Translations under genes and position numbers: made by a program
In this document: positions 34,022 to 41,499 of the stretch, piece by piece
Layout: the number at the start of each line of letters is the position of its first letter
Numbering within the stretch: position 1 is the first letter of the stretch
The notes under the pieces: model-generated
Database searches by the model: none
What the model saw: the letters and a program-made list of their open reading frames with translations, nothing else
Told to the model about the DNA's origin: nothing
Assembly (NCBI GenBank): GCA_036375715.1
Contig: DASVBS010000004.1
Span: forward strand, 37,712-101,711
Source of the DNA: Longimicrobiaceae bacterium
GTDB lineage: Bacteria > Gemmatimonadota > Gemmatimonadetes > Longimicrobiales > Longimicrobiaceae
Direction of reading: 5' to 3'
DNA: 64,000 nt

Positions 34022-35686
34022 TCAGTACGCGCTCAGGTGCACCCCCCTCACAGCCCGACCGGAGGGATCGGTGATGGCGCTGAGCGAAGCGTCCCAGGCC
34101 AGCGCCTCCGGGGTGCTGCAGGCGACCGACTTCCCGCCCGGTACGGTCTCCGCGCAGGACGGCAGCGGGAAGTGCTCGTCGAAGATCGCCCGGTAGAAAT
34201 AGGCTTCCTTCGTGTCCGGCGTGTTGTGGGGGAAGCGGTAGACGGCGTTTTCCAGCTCGCGGTCACTGACCTGTTCCTCAGCGTAGGCCTTCAGCGAGTC
34301 GATCCAGCTGTAGCCGACCCCGTCCGAGAACTGCTCTTTCTGGCGCCACGCCACCGACGGCGGCAGCAGGTCCTCGAAGGCCTCCCGAAGGATCTGCTTC
34401 TCCATGCGACCCGGCCCCGCCATCTTCACCGCCGGATCGAGCGACATCGCCACGTCCATGAACTCCTTGTCCAGGAAGGGCACGCGCGCCTCGACCCCCC
34501 ACGCGGCCATCGCCTTGTTCGCCCGCAGGCAGTCGTACCAGTGCAGCCGGTCGAGCTTGCGGACGGTCTCCTCATGGAAGGATCGCGGGTCCGGCGCCCG
34601 GTGGAAGTACAGGTAGCCGCCGAAGATCTCGTCCGATCCCTCCCCGGAGAGCACCATCTTGATCCCCATCGCGCGGATGCGGCGCGCCATCAGGTACATG
34701 GGCGTCGCCGCGCGGATGGTGGTCACGTCGTACGTCTCGAGGTGATGGATGACGTCCGACAGGGCGTCGATCCCCTCCTGCACGGTGAAGTGGAACTCGT
34801 GGTGCACCGAGCCGATGAAGTCGGCCACCTCTCGCGCAGCTTTCAGGTCCGGTGCGCCCTCCAGGCCGATGGCGAAGGAGTGAAGCTGCGGCCACCAGGC
34901 CTCGCTCCGGTCCTGATCTTCCACCCGGCGGCCGGCGAACTTTTTCGCCGCGGCGGCGATGATGGAGGAGTCCAGGCCGCCGGAGAGCAGCACGCCGTAC
35001 GGCACGTCGGACATGAGCTGCCGCTTCACGGCGGCCTCCAGCGCCTCGCGGATGAGCCGCGGATCGCGGGGCCCGTCCTTCACCGCTTCGTAGTCCCGCC
35101 AGGCGCGATGATAGTAGGGACGCGGCTCGCCGATCTCGCTGTCGAGGAAGTGCCCCGGAGGGAACTCCGTGACCGTGCGGCAGACCGGCACCAGCGCCTT
35201 CATCTCCGAGGCAACGTGGAGGTTCCCCTCCTCGTCATAGCCGGTATAGAGGGGCACGATCCCCATGTGGTCTCGCGCCACCAGGTACCGGTTGCGTTCG
35301 GCATCGTACAACACAAAGGCGAAGATGCCGTTGAGCATGTCGAGGAAGTCCGTGCCGTGCTCCGCGTACAGCGGCAGGATGACCTCGCAGTCGGATTCCG
35401 TCTTGAACTGGTAGGGACGGGAGAGCGTGCTCCGCAGCTCGCGGTGGTTGTAGATTTCGCCGTTCACCGCCAGAGCGTGGGTGCCCGCGGGGTTCAGCAG
35501 AGGCTGGGCCCCGTGGAGAACGTCGACAATGGCGAGCCGCTCGTGGGCCAGGATCGCCCGTTCGTCGGCAAAGATGCCGGACCAGTCAGGTCCGCGGTGG
35601 CGCTGGAGCTTCGAGAGCCGAAGGGCGCGCGCCCGCAGCGGCGCCGGATCGCTCTTGAGGTCCAGAATGGCGAGGATCGAGCACAT
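34022..35686 (-). CDS. asnB: asparagine synthase (glutamine-hydrolysing)
   Basis: A 554-residue enzyme, the same length as Escherichia coli AsnB. It converts aspartate, glutamine and ATP to asparagine. The N-terminal Ntn glutaminase domain starts MCSILAILD, so Cys2 becomes the catalytic N-terminal nucleophile after Met removal, with RHRGPDWSG and NGEIYNH in the site. The C-terminal synthetase domain has the ATP pyrophosphatase loop LLSGGLDSSIIA and SGEGSDEIFGGY. The frame is open upstream to 35905, but only the start at 35686 exposes Cys2. The 5' leader contains an Asn-rich leader peptide and terminator (separate entries), so expression probably responds to charged tRNA-Asn. Confidence 0.96.
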   Translation of the reverse strand: MCSILAILDLKSDPAPLRARALRLSKLQRHRGPDWSGIFADERAILAHERLAIVDVLHGAQPLLNPAGTHALAVNGEIYNHRELRSTLSRPYQFKTESDCEVILPLYAEHGTDFLDMLNGIFAFVLYDAERNRYLVARDHMGIVPLYTGYDEEGNLHVASEMKALVPVCRTVTEFPPGHFLDSEIGEPRPYYHRAWRDYEAVKDGPRDPRLIREALEAAVKRQLMSDVPYGVLLSGGLDSSIIAAAAKKFAGRRVEDQDRSEAWWPQLHSFAIGLEGAPDLKAAREVADFIGSVHHEFHFTVQEGIDALSDVIHHLETYDVTTIRAATPMYLMARRIRAMGIKMVLSGEGSDEIFGGYLYFHRAPDPRSFHEETVRKLDRLHWYDCLRANKAMAAWGVEARVPFLDKEFMDVAMSLDPAVKMAGPGRMEKQILREAFEDLLPPSVAWRQKEQFSDGVGYSWIDSLKAYAEEQVSDRELENAVYRFPHNTPDTKEAYFYRAIFDEHFPLPSCAETVPGGKSVACSTPEALAWDASLSAITDPSGRAVRGVHLSAY

Positions 35687-35732
35687 GGATGATGGTCTCC
35701 GATCGGAGGTGGCGAACCGGGACGCCGGCACG

Positions 35733-35762
35733 AAAAAGCGGCTCCCCGATTCGAGGAGCCGC
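35733..35762 (-). terminator. intrinsic terminator (attenuator) in the asnB leader
   Basis: On the minus strand gcggctcc pairs perfectly with ggagccgc around a nine-base loop and is followed directly by TTTTT. It lies 47 bases before the asnB start codon and after the leader peptide stop, the position of the 3:4 stem in amino-acid attenuators. Confidence 0.85.
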
Positions 35763-35819
35763 GCCGGTGGCCGGTCGTCTGCGCCCGCTAAGGCACCAGC
35801 AACCCCCGTCCGCGGCTCC
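35755..35819 (-). promoter_or_regulatory. antiterminator pairing segments 2 and 3 of the asnB leader
   Basis: The segment read on the minus strand from 35819 to 35811 (ggagccgcg, inside the leader-peptide coding region) is perfectly complementary over nine bases to 35763-35755, which is the 5' arm of the terminator. The two stems are therefore mutually exclusive. A ribosome paused at the Asn codons just upstream would leave segment 2 free to pair with segment 3. Confidence 0.75.
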
Positions 35820-35871
35820 CGTGAGAGAGCGGATTGGGATTGAAGTTCCGGTTGCGGATGCGAATCGACAT
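35788..35871 (-). CDS. asparagine-rich leader peptide of asnB
   Basis: A 27-residue peptide encoded between the promoter and the attenuator. It begins MSIRIR and contains NRNFNPN (residues 7-13), four Asn in seven residues, then NPLSHGSRG and ends LLVP with TAG. Such a density of one amino acid, equal to the product of the downstream enzyme, is the signature of ribosome-mediated attenuation as in his, trp and leu leaders. The Asn codons lie 13 to 40 bases before the antiterminator segment, a suitable distance for a stalled ribosome. No strong Shine-Dalgarno is visible before ATG 35871. No in-frame start is found further upstream. Confidence 0.8.
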   Translation of the reverse strand: MSIRIRNRNFNPNPLSHGSRGRGLLVP

Positions 35872-35927
35872 GAATTCGGCGTGGCTTGGGAATGCGCGGG
35901 TGCATAACCTTTCACCCGCGGGCACAA

Positions 35928-35956
35928 ATAGAACCTCCCTAAGGCCGTTCTGTCAA
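35928..35956 (-). promoter_or_regulatory. sigma70-like promoter for asnB leader transcript
   Basis: On the minus strand TTGACA (35956-35951) is a perfect -35 box, followed after exactly 17 bases by TTCTAT (35933-35928) as -10. Transcription would start near 35920, about 50 bases before the leader peptide and 235 before asnB. Confidence 0.7.
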
Positions 35957-36059
35957 TGGGCAAAGGGTCCGGGGTGGGCTTGCTGTGCCTGAGCGGTGTG
36001 GCTATTGATTATGCAAACCGCGGGAGTCCGCACTTCTTCCTTGCTCCCTCCATCGTACG

Positions 36060-37868
36060 ATGGATCCCACCGAAGTAACCAATCCGCAGTACTACCACAG
36101 GGTCGTGGACTGCCAGTGGGCCTGTCCGGCCCACACTAACGTTCCCGAATACATCCGGCTCATCGCTCAGGGGCGCTACAGCGAGGCGTACCTGCTCAAT
36201 CGCGAGAGCAACGTCTTCCCGGGAATTCTAGGGCGAACCTGCGACCGACCCTGCGAGCCGGCGTGTCGTCGAGGTAGGGTGGATGGGAAGCCGGTCGCGA
36301 TCTGCCGCCTCAAGCGGGTCGCCGCCGACCATCGAGGCGACATCGAACCGTACCTCCCTCGCGCTCCCGAGCAGAAGAACGGCAAGCGGATCGCCCTGGT
36401 AGGAGCCGGCCCGGCGTCGCTCACGGTCTGTAACGACCTGATGCCGCTCGGCTATGAGTGCGAGATCTTCGAGAAGCTCGACCGACCCGGCGGCCTCATG
36501 CGGATCAACATCCCCGCCTTCCGGCTTCCGGCGCAGGTGCTCGACGAGGAGATCGACTACATCCTGCGCATGGGGGTGAAGATCCACTACAACACCCCGG
36601 TGGAGAGCATGGCCACCCTGCTCCAGCAGGGTTATGACGCCGTGTTCGTGGGGAGCGGGGCCCCGCGCGGGAAGGAACTGGACCTGCCAGGCAGGTGGGA
36701 GACGGACAGGATCCACATAGGCATCGATTGGCTCGCCTCGGTCCACTTCGGCCACATCAACTCGATCGGCTCGCGGGTGCTGGTGATCGGCGTCGGCAAC
36801 ACCGCCATGGACTGCTGCCGCACCGCGAAGCGCCTCGGCGGCGACGACGTGAAGGTGATGGCGCGCCGCTCGCGCCCGTACTTCAAGGCTTCGCCGTGGG
36901 AGCTGGAGGACGCCGAGGAGGAAGGGGTCACGATCGTGGAGAACCACTCCCCCCGGCGCTTCATCGTGGAGGATGGCCGGCTGGTGGGGATGGAGTTCGA
37001 CCGGGTCGAGTGGTACGACACGCCGGAGGGACGGCAGAAGAGCCGCACCCTGGAGACGGTGGTGATCCCGTGCGACGAGGTCATCCTCGCGATCGGGCAG
37101 GACGCCGCGTTCCCGTGGGTCGAGCGGGACATCGGCATCGAATTCAACGAATGGGATATGCCGGTGGTGGACCGGCTCACCTTCCAGTCGACGCGTCCCG
37201 GGGTGTTCTTCGGCGGTGACGCCGCATGGGGCCCCGAGAACATCATCTGGGCGGTGGAGCACGGGCACCAGGCCGCCATCAGCATCCACAACTACTGCCA
37301 GGGAATTCCGCTGACGGAGCGCCCGCCCTACGGGATGAACCTGGTCAGCACCAAGCTGGGGATGCACGCCTGGCGTTACAGCAACGACTACGAGCCGGCG
37401 ACCCGTGCGAAGATGCAGCACGTGGAGCTGACCCAGCGCTTCCAGGCGCTGGGCGTGGAGGTCGAGCTGGGCTTCACGCCCGAGCAGACCGCCCGCGAGG
37501 TGGAACGGTGCCTCAACTGCGACGTACAGACGGATTTCACGCCGGAGCTCTGCATCGAGTGTGACGCCTGTATCGACATCTGCCCGGTCAACTGTCTGAC
37601 CATCACACCGGACGGCCCGGAGGAGGTGGTGCGCTCCAGGCTCTCCGCTCCGGCCGTGAATCCCGATCAGCCGCTCTACGCTTCGGCGCCGCTGCCGCAG
37701 ACCGCGCGCCTGATGGTGAAGGACGAGGACATCTGCCTGCACTGCGGGCTCTGCGCTGACCGCTGCCCCACCACCGCGTGGGACATGAAACAGTTCCAAC
37801 TTCTCATCCCCTACGCCGGACGATCGGCATGCTCGACCGAACCGCTGACCTCCCTGACGGCCCGCTGA
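36060..37868 (+). CDS. FAD/NAD(P) oxidoreductase with iron-sulfur domains (GltD/NfnB-like)
   Basis: A 602-residue flavoprotein. The N-terminal region has the Cys-rich 4Fe-4S motif of GltD-like proteins (VDCQWACPAHTNV, then CDRPCEPACRRG). FAD binding is at VGAGPASLTVCNDL (about residue 120; the third Gly of GxGxxG is Ser), and NAD(P) binding at VLVIGVGNTAMDCC (about 240). The C-terminus holds two ferredoxin-type 4Fe-4S clusters: CIECDACIDICP and CLHCGLCADRCP. It would move electrons between NAD(P)H and ferredoxin. It is followed by KorA (overlapping by about 40 bases) and KorB, so it is probably the electron-transfer partner of that 2-oxoacid oxidoreductase. Confidence 0.9.
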   Translation: MDPTEVTNPQYYHRVVDCQWACPAHTNVPEYIRLIAQGRYSEAYLLNRESNVFPGILGRTCDRPCEPACRRGRVDGKPVAICRLKRVAADHRGDIEPYLPRAPEQKNGKRIALVGAGPASLTVCNDLMPLGYECEIFEKLDRPGGLMRINIPAFRLPAQVLDEEIDYILRMGVKIHYNTPVESMATLLQQGYDAVFVGSGAPRGKELDLPGRWETDRIHIGIDWLASVHFGHINSIGSRVLVIGVGNTAMDCCRTAKRLGGDDVKVMARRSRPYFKASPWELEDAEEEGVTIVENHSPRRFIVEDGRLVGMEFDRVEWYDTPEGRQKSRTLETVVIPCDEVILAIGQDAAFPWVERDIGIEFNEWDMPVVDRLTFQSTRPGVFFGGDAAWGPENIIWAVEHGHQAAISIHNYCQGIPLTERPPYGMNLVSTKLGMHAWRYSNDYEPATRAKMQHVELTQRFQALGVEVELGFTPEQTAREVERCLNCDVQTDFTPELCIECDACIDICPVNCLTITPDGPEEVVRSRLSAPAVNPDQPLYASAPLPQTARLMVKDEDICLHCGLCADRCPTTAWDMKQFQLLIPYAGRSACSTEPLTSLTAR

Positions 37869-39721
37869 CGGCGGAGGCTCCGTCCGGCCCCGCGCGCGCC
37901 GTCCGGGTCAATGACTTCGCCTTCAAGATCGCGACGGTCAACGGCACCGGCTCGGCCAGCGCGAATAGCCTGCTCATGCAGGCGATCTTCCGGATGGGCA
38001 TCCCCGTCACCGGGAAGAACGTCTTCCCCTCGAACATCCAGGGGCTACCTACCTGGTACGAGATCCGGGTGAGCGGCGAGGGCTACGCTGCGCGCACCTC
38101 GATCTTCGATCTGTTCGTGGTGATGAATCCCGCTACCTACGCGCGCGACATCGCGGAGGTGCGCGCGGGTGGCTATGTGCTGTACGACTCGTCCTGGCCC
38201 CTTCCGGCCGACCTGCTCAGGGAGGACGTGCAGTACCTCGGGGTCCCGCTCGGCCAGATGTGCGTGGAGGCCTTCCGCGGCAGCCGCGAGCGGGTGCTGA
38301 TGAAGAACATCGCGTACGTGGGGGCGCTGTCGGCGCTGCTGGATATCGATCTGCAGGTGGTGGCGGAGATCCTGCGCGAGCAATTCTCCCGCAAGCAGTC
38401 GCTGATGGATTCGAACTTCCGCGCCCTCCACCTCGGCTACGACTACGCGCGCGAGCACCTCGAGTGCCCGTTGCCGATCCGGCTGGAGCGGATGGACGCC
38501 ACCCGCGATCACATCCTCCTGGACGGCAATACCGCCTGCGCACTCGGGTGCATCTACGCGGGTGCAACCGTGGCCGCGTGGTACCCCATCACACCCGCGA
38601 CCTCGCTGATGGATGCGTTCGGCGCGCTCTGTCGCCGGTTCCGAACCGATCCGGAGACCGGTCGGAAGCGGTACGCCATCATCCAGGCAGAGGACGAGCT
38701 CGCGGCCGCGGGGATGGTGATCGGCGCGGGTTGGATGGGTGCGCGGGCCTTCACCTCGACGGCTGGTCCCGGAATCTCCCTGATGAGCGAGTTCCTGGGG
38801 CTGGCGTACTACGCCGAGGTGCCTGGTGTCTTCTTCGACATACAGCGAACCGGGCCGTCGACCGGGATGCCGACGCGCACGCAGCAGGGCGACCTGCTGC
38901 AGATCGCCTACGCCTCGCATGGGGACACCAAGCACATCGCCCTCTTCCCGGGGAACCCGGAGGAGTGCTTCTACATGGCGGTGCAGGCGTTCGACCTGGC
39001 GGAACGCTTCCAGACCCCGGTGTTCGTGGTGAGTGACCTCGACATCGGGATGAACGACTGGATGGTGCCCAAGCTCTGCTGGGACGACAGCTACCGTCCG
39101 GATCGCGGCAAGGTGCTGAGCGCCGAGGAGATCGAATCGCTCGATCGCTTCTACCGTTACCTCGACCGCGATGGGGACGGCATCCCCGCCCGCACTCTGC
39201 CGGGCGTCCACCCCAAAGGCTCCTACTTCACCCGAGGGTCGGGCCACAACAAGTTCGGGGGCTACACCGAGGACCCGGAGGAGTACACCGAGGTCATGGA
39301 CCGTCTCGCGCGCAAGATCGACAGGGCCGGCGAGTTCGTGCCTGCCCCGGAGATTCGTCTGCGCGAAGGGGCCCGCGTCGGGTTGATCTCGATCGGTGGG
39401 TGCGACGCGGCGGTGAAGGAAGCGATCGACCGGCTCGCACAACAGGGTGTGCCGGTGGACTATCTGCGGGTCCGGGGATTCCCGTTTGCCCAGTCCGTCA
39501 CCGAGTTCCTGCACGCGCACGACTGGAGCTACGTGGTCGAGCAGAACCGCGACGGCCAGCTCCGCAGCCTCCTTGCCCTGGAGACCGAGTTCCCCATGGA
39601 CCGCCTGGTCCCGCTGCGGTACTACGGGGGGATGCCGCTCAGCGCCAGCGACGTAGAGGCCGGGGTTCAGAAACATCTCGCCGAGCACGCACATGCCGTC
39701 GATCTCCAAGCCGCCGATTAG
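37829..39721 (+). CDS. korA: 2-oxoacid:ferredoxin oxidoreductase, fused gamma-alpha subunit
   Basis: A 630-residue KorA-type subunit. The gamma (catalytic-coupling) domain spans about residues 25-190 (FKIATVNGTGSASANSLLMQAIFRMG). The alpha pyrimidine-binding domain follows with ACALGCIYAGATVAAWYPITPATSLMDAF, the signature of 2-oxoglutarate/2-oxoacid:ferredoxin oxidoreductases. SVGSI-like C-terminal domain residues (RVGLISIGGCDAAVKEAIDRL) complete it. The enzyme decarboxylates 2-oxoglutarate or related 2-oxoacids to acyl-CoA and reduces ferredoxin. Start ATG 37829 is preferred; GTG 37778 would overlap the upstream gene more. It overlaps korB by 29 bases. Confidence 0.88.
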   Translation: MLDRTADLPDGPLTAEAPSGPARAVRVNDFAFKIATVNGTGSASANSLLMQAIFRMGIPVTGKNVFPSNIQGLPTWYEIRVSGEGYAARTSIFDLFVVMNPATYARDIAEVRAGGYVLYDSSWPLPADLLREDVQYLGVPLGQMCVEAFRGSRERVLMKNIAYVGALSALLDIDLQVVAEILREQFSRKQSLMDSNFRALHLGYDYAREHLECPLPIRLERMDATRDHILLDGNTACALGCIYAGATVAAWYPITPATSLMDAFGALCRRFRTDPETGRKRYAIIQAEDELAAAGMVIGAGWMGARAFTSTAGPGISLMSEFLGLAYYAEVPGVFFDIQRTGPSTGMPTRTQQGDLLQIAYASHGDTKHIALFPGNPEECFYMAVQAFDLAERFQTPVFVVSDLDIGMNDWMVPKLCWDDSYRPDRGKVLSAEEIESLDRFYRYLDRDGDGIPARTLPGVHPKGSYFTRGSGHNKFGGYTEDPEEYTEVMDRLARKIDRAGEFVPAPEIRLREGARVGLISIGGCDAAVKEAIDRLAQQGVPVDYLRVRGFPFAQSVTEFLHAHDWSYVVEQNRDGQLRSLLALETEFPMDRLVPLRYYGGMPLSASDVEAGVQKHLAEHAHAVDLQAAD

Positions 39722-40751
39722 TCATCCCGGCCTCCCCCGTAACTCGCTGGGGCTGACGCGCCGCGACTACGAGGGGGCGATGTCCACCCTCTGCGCGGGG
39801 TGCGGCCACGATTCGGTGACCGCCGCGATCGTGCAGGCGTTCTGGGAGCTGGAGGTTCCGCCGCACCGGGTGGCCAAGCTCAGTGGGATCGGCTGTTCGT
39901 CGAAGACGCCCACCTACTTCCTCCGCGACGCGCACGGGTTCAATGCCGTGCACGGCCGCATGCCCTCGCTGGCGACAGGGGCCAACGCGGCAAATCGGGA
40001 GCTGGTGTACATCGGCGTCTCCGGGGATGGCGACTCGCTCTCCATCGGTGTGGGCCAGCTCTGCCACGCCATTCGCCGCAACGTGAACCTGCTCTACGTG
40101 CTGGAGAACAACGGCGTCTATGGCCTCACCAAAGGGCAGTTCTCGGCGTCGGCCGACGTGGGGAGCCGCTCCAAGCGGGGCGTGCCCAACGCCCAGAAGC
40201 CGATCGACCCCGTGCTGCTGGCGCTCAGCCTGGGTGCCACCTTCGTGGCGCGGGGCTTCTCAGGTGACAAGGATCAGCTGGTGCCGCTCCTCAAGGCGGG
40301 AATTCGTCACCGCGGCTTTGCCCTGGTGGACGTGATCTCCCCCTGCGTGACCTTCAACGACCACGAGGGCTCCACCAAGAGCTATCGCTACACCCGGGAG
40401 CACCACGTCGACCTGACCCAGGTGGACTTCGTGCCTATCCGCAGCGAGATCACGGCCTCCATCGGCAACGGCAGCGCGGCGCGGGCGGTCACCATGCACG
40501 ACGGCAGCGTGGTGCACTTCCGCAAGGTCCACGAGGGCTACGACCCCACCGACCGCGATGCCGCCTACGCCTACGTGCGCCGGATGCAGGAGGCGGGCGA
40601 AGTGGTCACCGGCCTGCTCTACGTCGACCCCGCCGCCGACGACATGCACGCCGAGCTCGGCACCGTGGAGGAGGCACTCACCAGCCTGCCATACGAGGAG
40701 CTGTGCCCGGGGGCGGAAGCGCTGGAGCAATGGCAGGCGGAGCTCGTCTAA
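39693..40751 (+). CDS. korB: 2-oxoacid:ferredoxin oxidoreductase, beta subunit
   Basis: A 352-residue thiamine-diphosphate-binding subunit. LCAGCGHDSV and GIGCSSKTP carry the 4Fe-4S-proximal Cys, and GDGDSLSIGVGQLCHAIRRNVNL (starting Gly111) is the ThDP/Mg motif. SPCVTFNDHEGSTKSY matches KorB rather than pyruvate oxidoreductase. It partners the fused gamma-alpha subunit encoded immediately upstream, with 29 bases of overlap. The likely substrate is 2-oxoglutarate; a branched-chain 2-oxoacid is an alternative. A repeat-rich intergenic stretch follows. Confidence 0.9.
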   Translation: MPSISKPPISHPGLPRNSLGLTRRDYEGAMSTLCAGCGHDSVTAAIVQAFWELEVPPHRVAKLSGIGCSSKTPTYFLRDAHGFNAVHGRMPSLATGANAANRELVYIGVSGDGDSLSIGVGQLCHAIRRNVNLLYVLENNGVYGLTKGQFSASADVGSRSKRGVPNAQKPIDPVLLALSLGATFVARGFSGDKDQLVPLLKAGIRHRGFALVDVISPCVTFNDHEGSTKSYRYTREHHVDLTQVDFVPIRSEITASIGNGSAARAVTMHDGSVVHFRKVHEGYDPTDRDAAYAYVRRMQEAGEVVTGLLYVDPAADDMHAELGTVEEALTSLPYEELCPGAEALEQWQAELV

Positions 40752-40765
40752 GACGCGGGAAAATG

Positions 40766-40948
40766 CGAATTACGAATTGCGAATTACGAATTACTCGTTC
40801 GTAATTTATTAGTTTTTGATTTCTTGATTTTGAATTTGAACTTTGAATTGACGACGGAAGCATGGGCGCCGAGTGAAAGGGTGGTACGTCACCAGTAATT
40901 CGTAATTCGTAATTCCGCCCACGCCTCCAATTCAAAATCCAAAATTAC
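40766..40948. repeat. inverted pair of gaattac heptamer arrays between convergent genes
   Basis: Left: gcgaattacgaattgcgaa and further units to about 40798. Right, in opposite orientation: agtaattcgtaattcgtaat (40894-40913). Inside lie AT-rich ttgattttgaatttgaac (from about 40825) and, opposite, ccaattcaaaatccaaaatt (40928-40947), giving a second nested pair. The right end just reaches the stop codon of the minus-strand gene. This would fold into a large hairpin in either transcript. Confidence 0.85.
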
Positions 40949-41499
40949 CGCTCGTCCCCCTCCTCTCCACGCGCCACCGCATCCAGCACGCCCGCGGCTG
41001 CGACGACATACGCCAGTGCCTCGTGTTCGTCCGCGAGGCGTCGTCGCAAAGCGGAGTCTTCGCTGCGGTCGTCGGTGCGGTTGAGGCGCTGGATCAGCCG
41101 CTCGCGGTTCTCGGGGCCGATGGAGTTGGCGAGCAGAATCAGTCCGCGCGCGAGCAGGTCGGGAGGCAGCTCGCGGAGCATCTCCATCGCGAGCCGCATC
41201 GCCGCCGGCTCTCCTTCGCCGTATAGCTCCTGCGCCGTTCTCAGCGGTTCCGCCTGGCGTTCCCGCACGGAATCGATCCATCCGGCCACCACGATCGGGG
41301 TGAGCCAGGCCGCGAGGTCCAGGCAGGCCGACGGCTCCAGGACGTACAGCTCCCCCGCGTCCCACGTCCCGTCGCGGCGCTGACGGCGCGTGCCCATCGC
41401 CACCCGCCCGTCTCGCAGCCACTCCGCGTGCAGCAGCGTCGGCGGATCCTCCTGCAGGACGATCTCCAGCGCGCCCAGCTCGGCTTCTCGCTCGCTCAT
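40945..41499 (-). CDS. hypothetical protein, helical, downstream of YihY-like gene
   Basis: A 184-residue protein without a recognised family. The first third is beta-rich (LEIVLQEDPPTLLHAEWLRDGRVAMG, GELYVLEPSACLDLAAWL). The rest is helical with acidic and Arg-rich segments (RTAQELYGEGEPAAMRLAMEMLRELPPDLL, RLIQRLNRTDD). ATG 41499 overlaps the stop of the upstream membrane protein by four bases, so the pair is co-translated. A longer open frame upstream is antisense-like extension and is rejected. Function unknown; a regulatory or envelope role is only suggested by the neighbour. Confidence 0.7.
   Translation of the reverse strand: MSEREAELGALEIVLQEDPPTLLHAEWLRDGRVAMGTRRQRRDGTWDAGELYVLEPSACLDLAAWLTPIVVAGWIDSVRERQAEPLRTAQELYGEGEPAAMRLAMEMLRELPPDLLARGLILLANSIGPENRERLIQRLNRTDDRSEDSALRRRLADEHEALAYVVAAAGVLDAVARGEEGDER

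Noticed and set aside
34022..35905. Longer asnB starting at 35905
   Set aside because: Only the start at 35686 puts the catalytic Cys at position 2; the extension overlaps the leader peptide and terminator.
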